This document shows, piece by piece, positions 22,969 to 31,554 of a stretch of 37,447 bases of DNA. Each line of letters starts with the position of its first letter. The first letter of the stretch is position 1. The stretch lies in NCBI GenBank assembly GCA_944383015.1, contig CALWOC010000009.1:1-37447 (forward strand), given 5' to 3'. This DNA is from an uncultured Clostridia bacterium. GTDB taxonomy: Bacteria > Bacillota > Clostridia > TANB77 > CAG-465. The notes under the pieces are model-generated. The model made no database searches, was not told where the DNA came from, and saw nothing but the letters and a program-made list of their open reading frames with translations. The position numbers and the translations under genes were made by a program.

Positions 22969-23038
22969 TATAAAGTCATTTTAATGTCATTTAGAAGTTA
23001 TATAATTTAATTATAATAATGTTAGGAGGAGATATAAT

Positions 23039-24073
23039 ATGGTAACAGTTAATATTATGTCTGGTGCAGATAAAATTAAAGGTCAAGGAGTTTTATCTGC
23101 TCATGATGAACAAGTTAATTTAGTAAAAGAGATAAAAGATTTTAATATAGAAGAAAATAAGATTGAAAGATGTGATATAACACACTTTCATACAGTAAAT
23201 TTAGAATATTTTTTATTATTACCATTTTTAAAAAATAAATCTACTACAGTAGGATATGTGCATTTTGTTCCAGAAACTTTGGAAAATAGTTTACATCTTT
23301 TTAAACCATTTAAACAGATATTTTATAAATATTTAATAAAGTTTTATAGTAGTATGGATAAATTAGTTGTTGTTAATCCGTATTTTATAGATATTTTAAA
23401 TAATTATGGAATAGAAAAAAATAAGATTAAATATATACCAAATTTTGTCTCATCAGATAATTTTTATAAAAAGAGTAATAAGGAAAAAGAAGAACTAAGA
23501 GATATGTTTGATATACCTAAAGATAAGTTTGTTGTTCTATCTGTAGGACAACTTCAAAAAAGAAAAGGCGTTTTAGAATTAATAGAGCTTGCAAGAAGTA
23601 TGCCAGATATAGAGTTTTTATGGGCAGGAGCTGCTGTATTTGGAAAAATGAGTGAAGGATATGAAGAGATTAAAGAGGCTATTTCTAATAATTTACCTAA
23701 TAATGTTCATTTCCTAGGATTAATTAATAGAAATAGAATGAATGATATATATAATTTAGCAGATATTATGTTTTTGCCTTCATATGAAGAGCTTTTTCCT
23801 ATGTGTATTTTAGAAGCTATGTGTGTAAATTTACCAATTTTAACAAGAGATTTAGACATATATAATGGAATATTATTTGATTTTTATACTTGTGCAGACA
23901 ATAATGACGAGTTTAAAAAACTAATATTAAAGCTTAGAGATGATAAAGATTTTTATGATAAGATGAGTAAAAAATCAAGAGATGGAAATAGATACTATAG
24001 CAAGGACAGTGTTAAACATATGTGGGAGGAATTTTACAAAGAATGTGTAAGAGGTAATAATAATGGAAAATAA
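23039..24073 (+). CDS. GT4 family glycosyltransferase, probably glycolipid-forming
   Basis: This 344-residue GT-B fold enzyme of family GT4 has the nucleotide-sugar motif E251-x7-E259 (EELFPMCILE) and VLSVGQLQKRKGV at the start of the second domain. The N-terminus NIMSGADKIKGQGVLSAHDEQ resembles the processive diacylglycerol glucosyltransferases of Gram-positive bacteria, which make the glycolipid anchor of lipoteichoic acid. The precise acceptor is inference. AGGAGGAG precedes the ATG. Its 3' end overlaps the next gene by 11 bases, so the two are translationally linked, which fits membrane lipid work. Confidence 0.8.
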   Translation: MVTVNIMSGADKIKGQGVLSAHDEQVNLVKEIKDFNIEENKIERCDITHFHTVNLEYFLLLPFLKNKSTTVGYVHFVPETLENSLHLFKPFKQIFYKYLIKFYSSMDKLVVVNPYFIDILNNYGIEKNKIKYIPNFVSSDNFYKKSNKEKEELRDMFDIPKDKFVVLSVGQLQKRKGVLELIELARSMPDIEFLWAGAAVFGKMSEGYEEIKEAISNNLPNNVHFLGLINRNRMNDIYNLADIMFLPSYEELFPMCILEAMCVNLPILTRDLDIYNGILFDFYTCADNNDEFKKLILKLRDDKDFYDKMSKKSRDGNRYYSKDSVKHMWEEFYKECVRGNNNGK

Positions 24074-24656
24074 TAAAACAAGAAGAATAATTAATATAAT
24101 AACTGTTTTTGGTACAATTTTAATTTGTATATTCTTTTATTATGCATTAAAGGCAGAAATTTTTACATCCGAAGAAAAAATGAAGATATTTCTTGAAAAA
24201 GGAGGAGTATTTGCTCCAATTATATTTGTAATAATTCAAATAGTTCAAGTGGTTATACCGCTAATTCCTGGTGGAATAAGTCAGGGAGTAGGAGTACTTG
24301 TTTTTGGTCCGTTATGGGGATTTGTATATAATTATGTTGGAATTGTTATTGGATCAATTATAGTATTTTTTATTGCTAGAAAATATGGAATGAAATTAAT
24401 AAAAAAAATGTTTAAAAAAGAGCTTATAGATAAATATATCAATTGGCTTGATAAAGGAAAGAAATTTGAAAAATTCTTTGCTCTTGCCATATTTTTTCCT
24501 ATTGCTCCGGATGATTTTTTGTGTTATCTTGCAGGAGTTACAAATATGAATGCTAAGACATATATAGCAATTATTGTATTGCTTAAACCATTTACGATTT
24601 TTATGTATAGTGCATTTTTAGTTTTAGTTTCAAAAACATTTTTTAGTTTAATTTAA
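24063..24656 (+). CDS. TVP38/TMEM64 (VTT domain) membrane protein
   Basis: A 197-residue membrane protein of the TVP38/TMEM64/DedA superfamily, whose members are linked to lipid scrambling or flipping. It has the VTT signatures PGGISQGVGVLVFG, GFVYNYVG and FFPIAPDDFLCYLAG and about five or six membrane helices. It overlaps the glycosyltransferase by 11 bases, suggesting it handles that enzyme's lipid product or carrier, which is inference. The unit ends in a terminator shared with the convergent gene. Confidence 0.9.
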   Translation: MENNKTRRIINIITVFGTILICIFFYYALKAEIFTSEEKMKIFLEKGGVFAPIIFVIIQIVQVVIPLIPGGISQGVGVLVFGPLWGFVYNYVGIVIGSIIVFFIARKYGMKLIKKMFKKELIDKYINWLDKGKKFEKFFALAIFFPIAPDDFLCYLAGVTNMNAKTYIAIIVLLKPFTIFMYSAFLVLVSKTFFSLI

Positions 24657-24665
24657 AAAAGTTTA

Positions 24666-24694
24666 TAGCCTTGAAAATTATTCAAGGCTATTTT
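24666..24694. terminator. bidirectional terminator
   Basis: TAGCCTTGAA (24666-24675) and TTCAAGGCTA (24681-24690) form a 10-bp stem between two convergent genes. T follows on the plus side; a T run follows a few bases further on the minus side. Confidence 0.8.
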
Positions 24695-24695
24695 G

Positions 24696-24992
24696 CTATA
24701 ATAAAATAAATTTTGTGAAAATAAAATAGATACAAATTAGATTTACAACTAGAAAGCAAGGAATACCGTACTTAAACTGTGGATGTAAAGTTTTGTGCCT
24801 AAAAGTATACATTCCAATTAGCGAACCAATACTTCCTCCAAGAAGTGGTATAAGAAGTAGAGTTTTTTCAGGAATTCTCCACATGCTATGCTTTGCCTTG
24901 AATTTGTCTATTGCCATAGATAAAAATCCAATTACATTAATTATTGAAAAATAAATAAGAAAGATTTTTAAATATTCCATATTACATTCCAT
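24696..24992 (-). CDS. DUF1294 small membrane protein
   Basis: This 98-residue protein has the DUF1294 pattern: an N-terminal helix, AIDKFKAKHSMWRIPEKTLL, a GGSIGSLIGMYTFRHKT loop, FKYGIP and a last membrane helix. The function of the family is unknown. GAGGTG is 5 bases before the ATG at 24992; a second ATG at 24980 is a less likely start. It lies 46 bases after the unknown gene on the same strand and may be co-transcribed with it. Confidence 0.88.
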   Translation of the reverse strand: MECNMEYLKIFLIYFSIINVIGFLSMAIDKFKAKHSMWRIPEKTLLLIPLLGGSIGSLIGMYTFRHKTLHPQFKYGIPCFLVVNLICIYFIFTKFILL

Positions 24993-25038
24993 ATAAACAC
25001 CTCATTTTCAATTATTATATAAAATAATTAGAAATTAA

Positions 25039-25734
25039 TCAATCTTTTCTAAGAATTCTATTTTTTCTGTTGTGCTTATAGTGTCTAATATCAAACATAA
25101 TTACATATATTAAGAAATCTTCCTCGTAGAGTTTATATTCTTCAATAATTTTAAATTGTGATTTAAAATATGCTATATGCTCAATATATTCACTAACTAG
25201 TAAAGAGGAATTCATTTTTCCTTCTTTGTAATTTTCTGCTTGATTTTTGGCATTAAGAATTCTTGCTAAAGTTTTAGATCTATATATATCATCACTTATA
25301 TCAAGTAATCCGCATAGCTGTAAAATAGCAATATAGCTATTTAATTTAAAGTGAATAACATCATAAATTGTCTGAGATGAAAAGTCATTTTCATATGCAA
25401 CATTTTCAAGTAGTTGGTAAAAACTATTTAATTCTTTTATTGCATTTTCAATTAGCTTCTTTGTAAGACTTATCGTTGGGGCTTTTACGTTTATACTGCT
25501 AATCTTTCCATTTAAAAAAAGATTTAAATCTTTATCGTATTTATAGATACATAATGTTAATTGATCTTCAAAACCTTTTGGATTTTCACCAAACTCCTTT
25601 CTTATATCATTTAAATAATAGACAAAATTATCTTTTACTGGGGTATCACAAGACATTATTCTTATTGTCCTGGTATCCTTTTTATTTTGTGTATCAATTT
25701 TTAGTAATGCTTTTATTTTTTCCTTAGTAAGCAT
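25039..25734 (-). CDS. unknown helical protein
   Basis: I do not recognise this 231-residue protein. AAAGGAGGT lies just before the ATG at 25734 (MLTKEKIKALL); a longer frame to 25770 runs through this ribosome site and is rejected. It has no signal peptide or membrane helix. The N-terminus has a strand-rich part (RTIRIMSCDTPV, LTLCIYKYDKDLNLFLNGKI), followed by long helices (TKKLIENAIKELNSFYQLLENV, IEHIAYFKSQFKIIEEY) and a basic tail (HYKHNRKNRILRKD). It has its own promoter and faces away from rpmF. Confidence 0.7.
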   Translation of the reverse strand: MLTKEKIKALLKIDTQNKKDTRTIRIMSCDTPVKDNFVYYLNDIRKEFGENPKGFEDQLTLCIYKYDKDLNLFLNGKISSINVKAPTISLTKKLIENAIKELNSFYQLLENVAYENDFSSQTIYDVIHFKLNSYIAILQLCGLLDISDDIYRSKTLARILNAKNQAENYKEGKMNSSLLVSEYIEHIAYFKSQFKIIEEYKLYEEDFLIYVIMFDIRHYKHNRKNRILRKD

Positions 25735-25785
25735 ATAACTACCTCCTTTATTAAAATAGGTACATAACATAAAAACCTTGTATAA

Positions 25786-25814
25786 ATTATACTGTATATT
25801 GCAATAAAAGTAAA
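25786..25814 (-). promoter_or_regulatory. promoter of the unknown gene and DUF1294 gene
   Basis: On the minus strand: TTTACT, 17 bases, TATAAT. The -35 and spacing match the other minus-strand promoter at 11790-11818. Confidence 0.7.
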
Positions 25815-25907
25815 GAGAAAACTAAAAAGTTACATAATCATACACTTTTAGATAAAATAATATATAATTTTTTAAAACATAATTTGTTATTAAATTCAAA
25901 CTTATTC

Positions 25908-25936
25908 TTGACTTTTTATTTTAACTATTATATAAT
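25908..25936 (+). promoter_or_regulatory. promoter of rpmF
   Basis: TTGACT at 25908-25913, 17 bases, TATAAT at 25931-25936. The leader of about 75 bases contains a hairpin, CTATGC-TAA-GCATAG (25970-25984), about 15 bases before the ribosome site. Confidence 0.85.
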
Positions 25937-26015
25937 ATACGAGTAACAAATTAATTTTAGAGAAAATACCTATGCTAAGCATAGTCGTATATGGCTTTTA
26001 AGGAGGGAATATAAA

Positions 26016-26210
26016 ATGGCACAACCAAAAAGAAGATGGTCAAAACAAAGAACACATACAAAACGTTCAACATGGAAATTAGAAGAGACAAATTTATCTA
26101 CTTGCGCTAATTGTGGAGAACCAGTACTTTCACACAAAGCATGTCCTTCTTGTGGATATTACAATAAAAAACAAGTAGTTGAAATTAAAGAACAAAAAGA
26201 AAATGCTTAA
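26016..26210 (+). CDS. rpmF: ribosomal protein L32
   Basis: The 64-residue large-subunit protein L32 begins MAQPKRRWSKQRTHTKRSTW and has a four-cysteine zinc ribbon (CANCG and CPSCG). AAGGAGG precedes the ATG. In most Bacillota it follows a DUF177 (YceD) gene; here the upstream gene is unrelated and on the other strand, and rpmF has its own promoter and terminator. Confidence 0.97.
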   Translation: MAQPKRRWSKQRTHTKRSTWKLEETNLSTCANCGEPVLSHKACPSCGYYNKKQVVEIKEQKENA

Positions 26211-26220
26211 TTACAAAAGT

Positions 26221-26246
26221 AACTCCACATTTTTGTGGAGTTTTTT
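26221..26246 (+). terminator. intrinsic terminator after rpmF
   Basis: AACTCCACA (26221-26229), TTTT loop, TGTGGAGTT (26234-26242), then T. Some read-through probably feeds the next genes, which show no promoter of their own. Confidence 0.92.
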
Positions 26247-26265
26247 CGTGTTTTGGAGGAGTTTT

Positions 26266-26967
26266 ATGCAAGATTTAAAAATACTATATGAAGATAATCA
26301 TATAATAGTAGTTGTAAAAAATCCTGGTATTCCTGTACAGGCAGATAAAACAGGAGATATGGATATGTTAACTATTATAAAAGAGTATATTAAAGAAAAG
26401 TACAAAAAACCAGGAAATGTGTATTTGGGACTTGTTCACAGATTAGATAGAATGGTAGGAGGAGTTATGGTATTTGCAAAGACTTCAAAAGCAGCTTCAA
26501 GAATATCTGAATATATTAGACAAAAAAATGTAAAAAAGAAGTATTTTGCAATTGTTAACGGTTATTTGCCCGTTTCAGATAATAATATAAAACTTAATGA
26601 TTATTTAGTAAAAAATGAAAGACTAAATATGTCTAGAGTTGTAGAAAAAGGATATAAGGGTTCTAAAGAGGCAATTCTTGAATATAAAGTACTAAAAAAC
26701 TTTGAATATAATGGAAAAAAATATTCTCTTGTTGACATAGATTTACATACTGGACGTCATCATCAAATTAGAGTTCAATTTGCAAATATTGGACATCCTT
26801 TATACGGAGATATAAAATATGGGCAAAAGATAAATAAAGTAGGACAAAATCTAGCTTTATTTTCATATTATTTGTCTTTTTTTCATCCAACAAAAGATGA
26901 GTATCTTGAATTTAAGTTTATGCCAAATGAGTTAGAAAAAAAAGATAAGATATGGGATGTGATATAA
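26266..26967 (+). CDS. RluA-family pseudouridine synthase without S4 domain
   Basis: This 233-residue protein isomerises uridine in rRNA or tRNA. The catalytic motif is HRLDR with Asp61, and HTGRHHQIRVQFA and GDIKYG complete the family pattern. It lacks the N-terminal S4 domain of RluD. The residues after HRLDR are MVGG rather than the usual DTSG. The start is ATG 26266 after GGAGGAG; the longer frame overlaps the rpmF terminator. The stop overlaps the prfB start (TAATG), so translation is coupled. The target site is unknown. Confidence 0.9.
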   Translation: MQDLKILYEDNHIIVVVKNPGIPVQADKTGDMDMLTIIKEYIKEKYKKPGNVYLGLVHRLDRMVGGVMVFAKTSKAASRISEYIRQKNVKKKYFAIVNGYLPVSDNNIKLNDYLVKNERLNMSRVVEKGYKGSKEAILEYKVLKNFEYNGKKYSLVDIDLHTGRHHQIRVQFANIGHPLYGDIKYGQKINKVGQNLALFSYYLSFFHPTKDEYLEFKFMPNELEKKDKIWDVI

Positions 26968-28082
26968 TGGATTTTGATAGCGTTAAGGAGACTTTAGCTA
27001 TTTTAAAAGAAAAACTTGATACGCTAAAAGATGCAATAAAAGTATCTGAAAAGCAGGAGAAAATTAAAAGCTTAGAAAAAAAGACTCTTATAGATGGTTT
27101 TTGGAATGATAATGAGAAATCATCAAAAATACTTTCAGAAATGAAAAATCTTAAAAATGAAGTACATAAATATGATATTGCAAAAAAAGAATATGATGAT
27201 GCAATAACATATTTAGAGCTTGCTGAGGAGGAAAATGATGCAGATTCATTTAAAGAGGCAAAAAATATAGCAATTAAGCTAGAGAAAGATTTAGAAAAAC
27301 TTGAAGTAAGTGCTTTACTATCTGAAGAATATGATGCAAGTAATGCTATCGTTACTATACACCCTGGAGCGGGAGGCACTGAATCTCAAGACTGGGCAAT
27401 GATGCTTTATAGGATGTATACTAGGTGGAGTCAAAGAAATGAATTTGAAATTGAAGTATTAGATTATCAAGATGGAGAAGAAGCTGGAGTAAAATCAGTA
27501 TCATTTCTTGTTAAAGGAGAAAATGCATATGGATACTTAAAAGGAGAATCAGGAGTTCATAGACTTGTACGTATATCTCCTTTTGATGCAAATAGTAGAC
27601 GTCATACTTCGTTTGCTGCTGTTGAAGTACTTCCTGAAATTTCAGATGAGATTGTTGTAGATATTAAGCCAGAAGATATTGAGATGGATGTATTTAGAGC
27701 AAGTGGTGCTGGTGGACAGCACGTAAATAAGACATCATCTGCCGTAAGGCTTAGACATTTACCAACAGGAATTGTAGTAAGTTGTCAGACAGAAAGATCT
27801 CAAATGCAAAATAGAGAGTATGCTATGAAAATGCTTAAAGCAAAGATATATAAACTTGAAAAAGAAAACTATGAGAAAAAAATAAATAATATAAAAGGGG
27901 AAACTTCAGATAATGCATGGGGAAGTCAAATAAGATCATATGTATTTTGTCCATATACTTTAGTAAAAGATCATAGAACAGGATATGAAACTGGAAATGT
28001 TCAAGCTGTTATGGATGGCAAAATAGATGACTTTATATATGAATACTTGAAAAGTTATGTTAAAAATGATATAATCAAGTAG
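26967..28082 (+). CDS. prfB: peptide chain release factor 2, no programmed frameshift
   Basis: RF2 ends translation at UAA and UGA. The 371-residue protein has the codon-reading Ser204-Pro-Phe and the catalytic GGQ at 249-251 (GAGGQHVNKTSSAVR). Most bacteria need a +1 shift at CTT TGA C near codon 25; here the frame is continuous through that region (LKDAIKVSEKQEK) with no TGA, so that feedback control is absent. The start ATG 26967 overlaps the stop of the preceding gene. GGGATGTG is only a weak ribosome site, so expression probably depends on coupling. Confidence 0.95.
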   Translation: MDFDSVKETLAILKEKLDTLKDAIKVSEKQEKIKSLEKKTLIDGFWNDNEKSSKILSEMKNLKNEVHKYDIAKKEYDDAITYLELAEEENDADSFKEAKNIAIKLEKDLEKLEVSALLSEEYDASNAIVTIHPGAGGTESQDWAMMLYRMYTRWSQRNEFEIEVLDYQDGEEAGVKSVSFLVKGENAYGYLKGESGVHRLVRISPFDANSRRHTSFAAVEVLPEISDEIVVDIKPEDIEMDVFRASGAGGQHVNKTSSAVRLRHLPTGIVVSCQTERSQMQNREYAMKMLKAKIYKLEKENYEKKINNIKGETSDNAWGSQIRSYVFCPYTLVKDHRTGYETGNVQAVMDGKIDDFIYEYLKSYVKNDIIK

Positions 28083-28109
28083 TATTATTTAAAGGAAAGA
28101 GGTGGTCTA

Positions 28110-28829
28110 ATGGCAAACTCAAATATATCATCTAATTATGATGAAATTAAAAAGAAGTATAAGGAGTCAAAGTTATTAATTGTTGACTTAGATGGAACTC
28201 TTATTGACTTTGAAAAAATTGACAATATAATTATCGCAGAACTTTTTCCAGACAGTAGAGTCATAAATACAATAGATAATATTTTATGGAAAGTAAATAG
28301 ACTTGATGTCTTTGGAAATGGTTATGCAGGTTTAAAACTAAGACTTGCTGTATATTCATTATTTAGTAAATATAGCTTAAGAGAGTGTAAAGCACATTAT
28401 TCTAGAATCTATTCAAATTTAGCACGTATTGAACTATATAGTGTATATAATACTACATTAAAATATATTATTGAAAATAATTATGATATTGTAATAGCTA
28501 CTAAGAATGTCTATGCAAAAAATATTTTAGAAAATAATATATTTAAGATAGATTCTAAAACAAGAGAAAAAATAAAATTAATTGTACTAAAGAAGAATAA
28601 GAAAAAGCAGTTTAAAGACTTAGTTGAAAAGTATAATGGTAAGGTATGTGTTATAGGAAATAATTTATCGGATGATATATTAAATTCTTATAGAATAAAA
28701 TCACCTTATATTTATATAGGAAATAGTAAAATAGTAAATATTGTAATAAAATTTACTAATAAGATTTTGGGAAAGAAAGGAATGCAGTTTAAAAGTATTA
28801 AAAGTATAAAGAAGATATTTACAGAATAA
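28110..28829 (+). CDS. HAD family hydrolase
   Basis: This 239-residue phosphatase-like HAD protein has motif I DLDGT with Asp26 and Asp28, a motif II Thr in IATKN, a Lys-rich motif III region (KKNKKKQF) and motif IV GNNLSDD. An all-helical cap (about 45-110) sits between motifs I and II. The substrate is unknown, probably a small phosphorylated metabolite. AAGAGGTGG precedes the ATG. It follows prfB by 27 bases and ends the operon. Confidence 0.85.
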   Translation: MANSNISSNYDEIKKKYKESKLLIVDLDGTLIDFEKIDNIIIAELFPDSRVINTIDNILWKVNRLDVFGNGYAGLKLRLAVYSLFSKYSLRECKAHYSRIYSNLARIELYSVYNTTLKYIIENNYDIVIATKNVYAKNILENNIFKIDSKTREKIKLIVLKKNKKKQFKDLVEKYNGKVCVIGNNLSDDILNSYRIKSPYIYIGNSKIVNIVIKFTNKILGKKGMQFKSIKSIKKIFTE

Positions 28830-28836
28830 AATAATT

Positions 28837-28859
28837 ACCAGGATTAATATCCTGGTTTT
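28837..28859. terminator. bidirectional terminator
   Basis: ACCAGGAT (28837-28844), TAAT loop, ATCCTGGT (28849-28856), with T after and A before; it ends two convergent genes and touches the last codon of the minus-strand gene. Confidence 0.82.
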
Positions 28860-29787
28860 ATTGATTTATTAAGCTTTTCATATCCTCAGGAAGAGGTGCT
28901 TCTATTTCAAGTGGTTTGTTAGTTATTGGGTGATTCATAGATACTTTTCTTGCATGAAGTGCTTGCCTTAAAATAAGCGAATCAATGTTAGCTATATTAT
29001 AATATTTAGCATATAAAGTATCTCCTAAAAGTATATGTCCAATATCTATCATGTGAACTCTAATTTGATGAGTTCTACCAGTATGTAGTATTATATTTAC
29101 TACAGTGTAGTTAAGATTATTATTTCTTTTTAATACTTCTACTTCTGTTTTTGCATAATCACCATTTCCAGTTGGTACAGTTTCTCTTAAAAGTATTGTA
29201 TTATTCATTCTTGCAATATCTTTTTCTATTATTATATGATCTTCTTTTATTATTCCATTAACTATTGCTGTATACTCTTTTTTTAAGTTTATTTTATTCT
29301 TCTTTTTTACAAATAGTTCTTGTATATATTCGTTTTTTGCAAAGATGCATATTCCAGTAGTGTTTTTATCTAGTCTTGTAACTATATGTATATTATATAT
29401 GCCTTGTTTTTTTAAATGATTTGCTACAATATTTGAAAGTGTGTTTGTATAGTTATCTGAGCTAGGGTGCGTTGGCATATTTGATGGCTTATTTACAATT
29501 AATAGATATTCATCTTCATATAGTATATCTAAAGGTTTATTTACTAGTTCAAATTTATCTTCAAATTTCAAGCTGTTTTTTATTTTTAAGTATTTTTCTA
29601 AATCTATACAAATCTTGTCATTAGTTTTAATAATATAGTTTGTATATTCTTCTTTTGAATTTACATATATACAATTTGAATATTTTAATTTTTTTAGTAG
29701 TTCACTGGAGATGTATAATCTTTTTTTTAATATGTCTTTTAATTTTTTATCTCTATCATTTTCAAGTGCTGTATATTCTATTTTCAT
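28858..29787 (-). CDS. RluD-like pseudouridine synthase
   Basis: This 309-residue pseudouridine synthase of the RluA/RluC/RluD family has a divergent S4-like N-terminus (LKDILKKRLYISSELLKKLKYSNCIYVN). The catalytic motif is TRLD with Asp140, where HRLD is more usual, followed by KNTTG, HTGRTHQIRVHM and GDTLYA. GGGAG is 9 bases before the ATG at 29787; a TTG at 29802 overlaps that ribosome site. The rRNA position modified is not predictable. It is a second RluA-family gene within 3 kb. Confidence 0.92.
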   Translation of the reverse strand: MKIEYTALENDRDKKLKDILKKRLYISSELLKKLKYSNCIYVNSKEEYTNYIIKTNDKICIDLEKYLKIKNSLKFEDKFELVNKPLDILYEDEYLLIVNKPSNMPTHPSSDNYTNTLSNIVANHLKKQGIYNIHIVTRLDKNTTGICIFAKNEYIQELFVKKKNKINLKKEYTAIVNGIIKEDHIIIEKDIARMNNTILLRETVPTGNGDYAKTEVEVLKRNNNLNYTVVNIILHTGRTHQIRVHMIDIGHILLGDTLYAKYYNIANIDSLILRQALHARKVSMNHPITNKPLEIEAPLPEDMKSLINQ

Positions 29788-29860
29788 TGTTTTTTCTCCC
29801 AAAGATATTATACTATAATTCTATTTTAATTTAAATAGTATCAAAAAAAATAAATTATAG

Positions 29861-29889
29861 TTGTTTGAATTTAAATTATATGATATATT
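29861..29889 (+). promoter_or_regulatory. possible promoter of the GNAT-acyltransferase unit
   Basis: TTGTTT at 29861-29866, 17 bases, TATATT at 29884-29889 with a TGn extension. The -35 is weak. Confidence 0.45.
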
Positions 29890-29910
29890 TTAGAAAAAAA
29901 GGAGGGATTT

Positions 29911-30411
29911 ATGAATAATTATATTTGTAAGATTGCATCTTTTGAAGAAATGAATACTAAATGGGACTATGAGATAGAACATGCAAGTAAGAAAGAAAAT
30001 TGGATTATATGGAAGATGGAAAATATAAAAAACATGGTTGAAAATAAAATAATACCGTATTATGGTATATTAGATGGTAAAATAATTTGCGAAGCTACAG
30101 CAAACATAGATAAAGATATTGTTCAAAATAGTGATGGAATTATAGATAAGAATACTGCATATTTATCTGCTTTTAGAACTAATACTGATTATCAATCAAA
30201 GGGGTATTTTTCAAGACTTTTTAAATTTATGATACAAGATTTAAAGCAAAAAGGATATAAAAGTGTTACACTTGGTGTAGAACCTAGTGAGACTAAGAAT
30301 ATGCAAATTTATTTTAAATACGGCTTTACTAATTTTATAAAATCAGATTATGAAGTATATCCAGATGGTACAAAAATTTTAGTATTGTACTATTTGAAAA
30401 ATCTAGATTAA
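29911..30411 (+). CDS. GNAT family N-acetyltransferase
   Basis: This 166-residue GCN5-related acetyltransferase has the acetyl-CoA loop DYQSKGYFSRLF, preceded by the strand NTAYLSAFRTN and followed by KSVTLGVEPSETKNMQIYFKYGF, the usual motif B. The acceptor (protein, antibiotic or metabolite) is unknown. AAGGAGGG precedes the ATG. The frame-broken acyltransferase starts 20 bases later. Confidence 0.85.
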   Translation: MNNYICKIASFEEMNTKWDYEIEHASKKENWIIWKMENIKNMVENKIIPYYGILDGKIICEATANIDKDIVQNSDGIIDKNTAYLSAFRTNTDYQSKGYFSRLFKFMIQDLKQKGYKSVTLGVEPSETKNMQIYFKYGFTNFIKSDYEVYPDGTKILVLYYLKNLD

Positions 30412-30431
30412 GTTTTTTGTGGAGAGAATAT

Positions 30432-31458
30432 ATGAAACTAAGAGAACATTATATTGATGTGGCAAAAGGAGTAGCTATGCTTCTTGTTATTATTGGACAT
30501 ATTACAATTATCCCATCATGGTTATATGCTCGGATTAATTCTTTTCATATGCCTTTATTTTTCTTTTTATCTGGAATGGTGTATAATCCATATAAATATG
30601 ATAAATTTAAAGATTTTTTTAAAGCAAAATTTAAAGGACTTATGTCTAATAATTATATTTTGGGTAAGAATTATGTGTAATCCTGATGGTTTTTATAAAT
30701 TACAGATTTTAGAGCAATTTATAGGTATATTTGTGTCATTTAGAAAAAGTAACTTTTATGCTTCTTTGTGGTTTTTTGTTGCATTGTTTTTTGGTGAATT
30801 ATTAATGTATCCTATAGTTAAAATAATTGGTAAAAAGTTTGAAAGCGAAAATAAAAATAAAGTAGCTTTGACCATATTTGGTATATTTTTATCTGTTTTA
30901 GGTTTTATTGTTTTATATTATATAAGAAATGGATTTTTTTGGAGTTTAGATCTGGTTCCACTTGCAACAAGTTTTTTAATGTTTGGTTATGTAGCAAAAC
31001 TAAATAAAGAAAAATTTAATAATATTACAAAATTACCAATTAGTATATTATATCTATTAATTAGTATTGTATTTACATATCTTAATTTTAGAATTTATGG
31101 TTCATCTAGTATGTATAATTCTGTAGTTGGGAATTTTATATATTATATGCCTGCTGCACTTGGTGGGATTTTGCTTGTAATAACTATTTGTAAAAAGATA
31201 AATAGTAATAGACTACTTGAATATATAGGAAGAAATACAATAACGTATTATGCGTTTCAAAAACCAATTATATTAAAATCAATAACTACAGTTATAAATA
31301 CACTTGGCAGTAATATTACATTATTTAATAATCAAATTATAAAAATTATATTAATAACTATAATTGCTGTTTTTGTTTTAGGAATAATAAGTCAGATGAT
31401 AACAAGTACATATCCTTTTATTTTGGGTAAATTTAAGCCAAAAGAAAAGATTTCATAG
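30432..31458 (+). pseudogene. acyltransferase family 3 membrane protein with a +1 frame break
   Basis: An O-acetyltransferase-like integral membrane protein (Acyl_transf_3, COG3594 type). ATG 30432 follows GGAGAG. The first frame has HYIDVAKGVAMLLVIIGHI and SFHMPLFFFLSG, the family's start. It stops at TAA 30678-30680. The +1 frame continues with FVSFRKSNFYASLWFFVALFF and further helices to 31458. Removing one T from the run at about 30658-30661 joins the frames, giving about 341 residues. The alternative-frame start at 30484 is not a separate protein. Such enzymes acetylate cell-surface sugars. An in-frame CGG codon lies at 30531, well before the break. Confidence 0.8.
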
Positions 31459-31463
31459 AAGTT

Positions 31464-31498
31464 AATAGGAGTAACTATTGCTCCTATTGTTATTTTTC
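31464..31498 (+). terminator. weak intrinsic terminator
   Basis: AATAGGAG (31464-31471) pairs with CTCCTATT (31481-31488) over a 9-base loop, then GTTATTTTT. The T tract starts late. Confidence 0.55.
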
Positions 31499-31499
31499 C

Positions 31500-31528
31500 T
31501 TGAAAACAAATTAGATATGTTGTATAAT
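31500..31528 (+). promoter_or_regulatory. promoter of the trmN6-rsmI-rnhB-xth operon
   Basis: TTGAAA at 31500-31505, 17 bases, TATAAT at 31523-31528. Confidence 0.85.
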
Positions 31529-31554
31529 TGTGTCATATTAGAAAGTGAGAATAT

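Noticed and set aside
25735..25770. Upstream start of the unknown minus-strand gene
   Set aside because: The extension would translate through its own ribosome site; ATG 25734 is properly spaced.
26179..26265. Longer N-terminus of the pseudouridine synthase
   Set aside because: It overlaps rpmF and its terminator; GGAGGAG fits ATG 26266.
26967..27080. Programmed +1 frameshift in prfB
   Set aside because: No CTT TGA C; the reading frame is open throughout.
30484..30640. Start of a separate membrane protein in the second frame of the acyltransferase
   Set aside because: The family's conserved N-terminal sequence is in the other frame; the hydrophobic reading here is an out-of-frame shadow.
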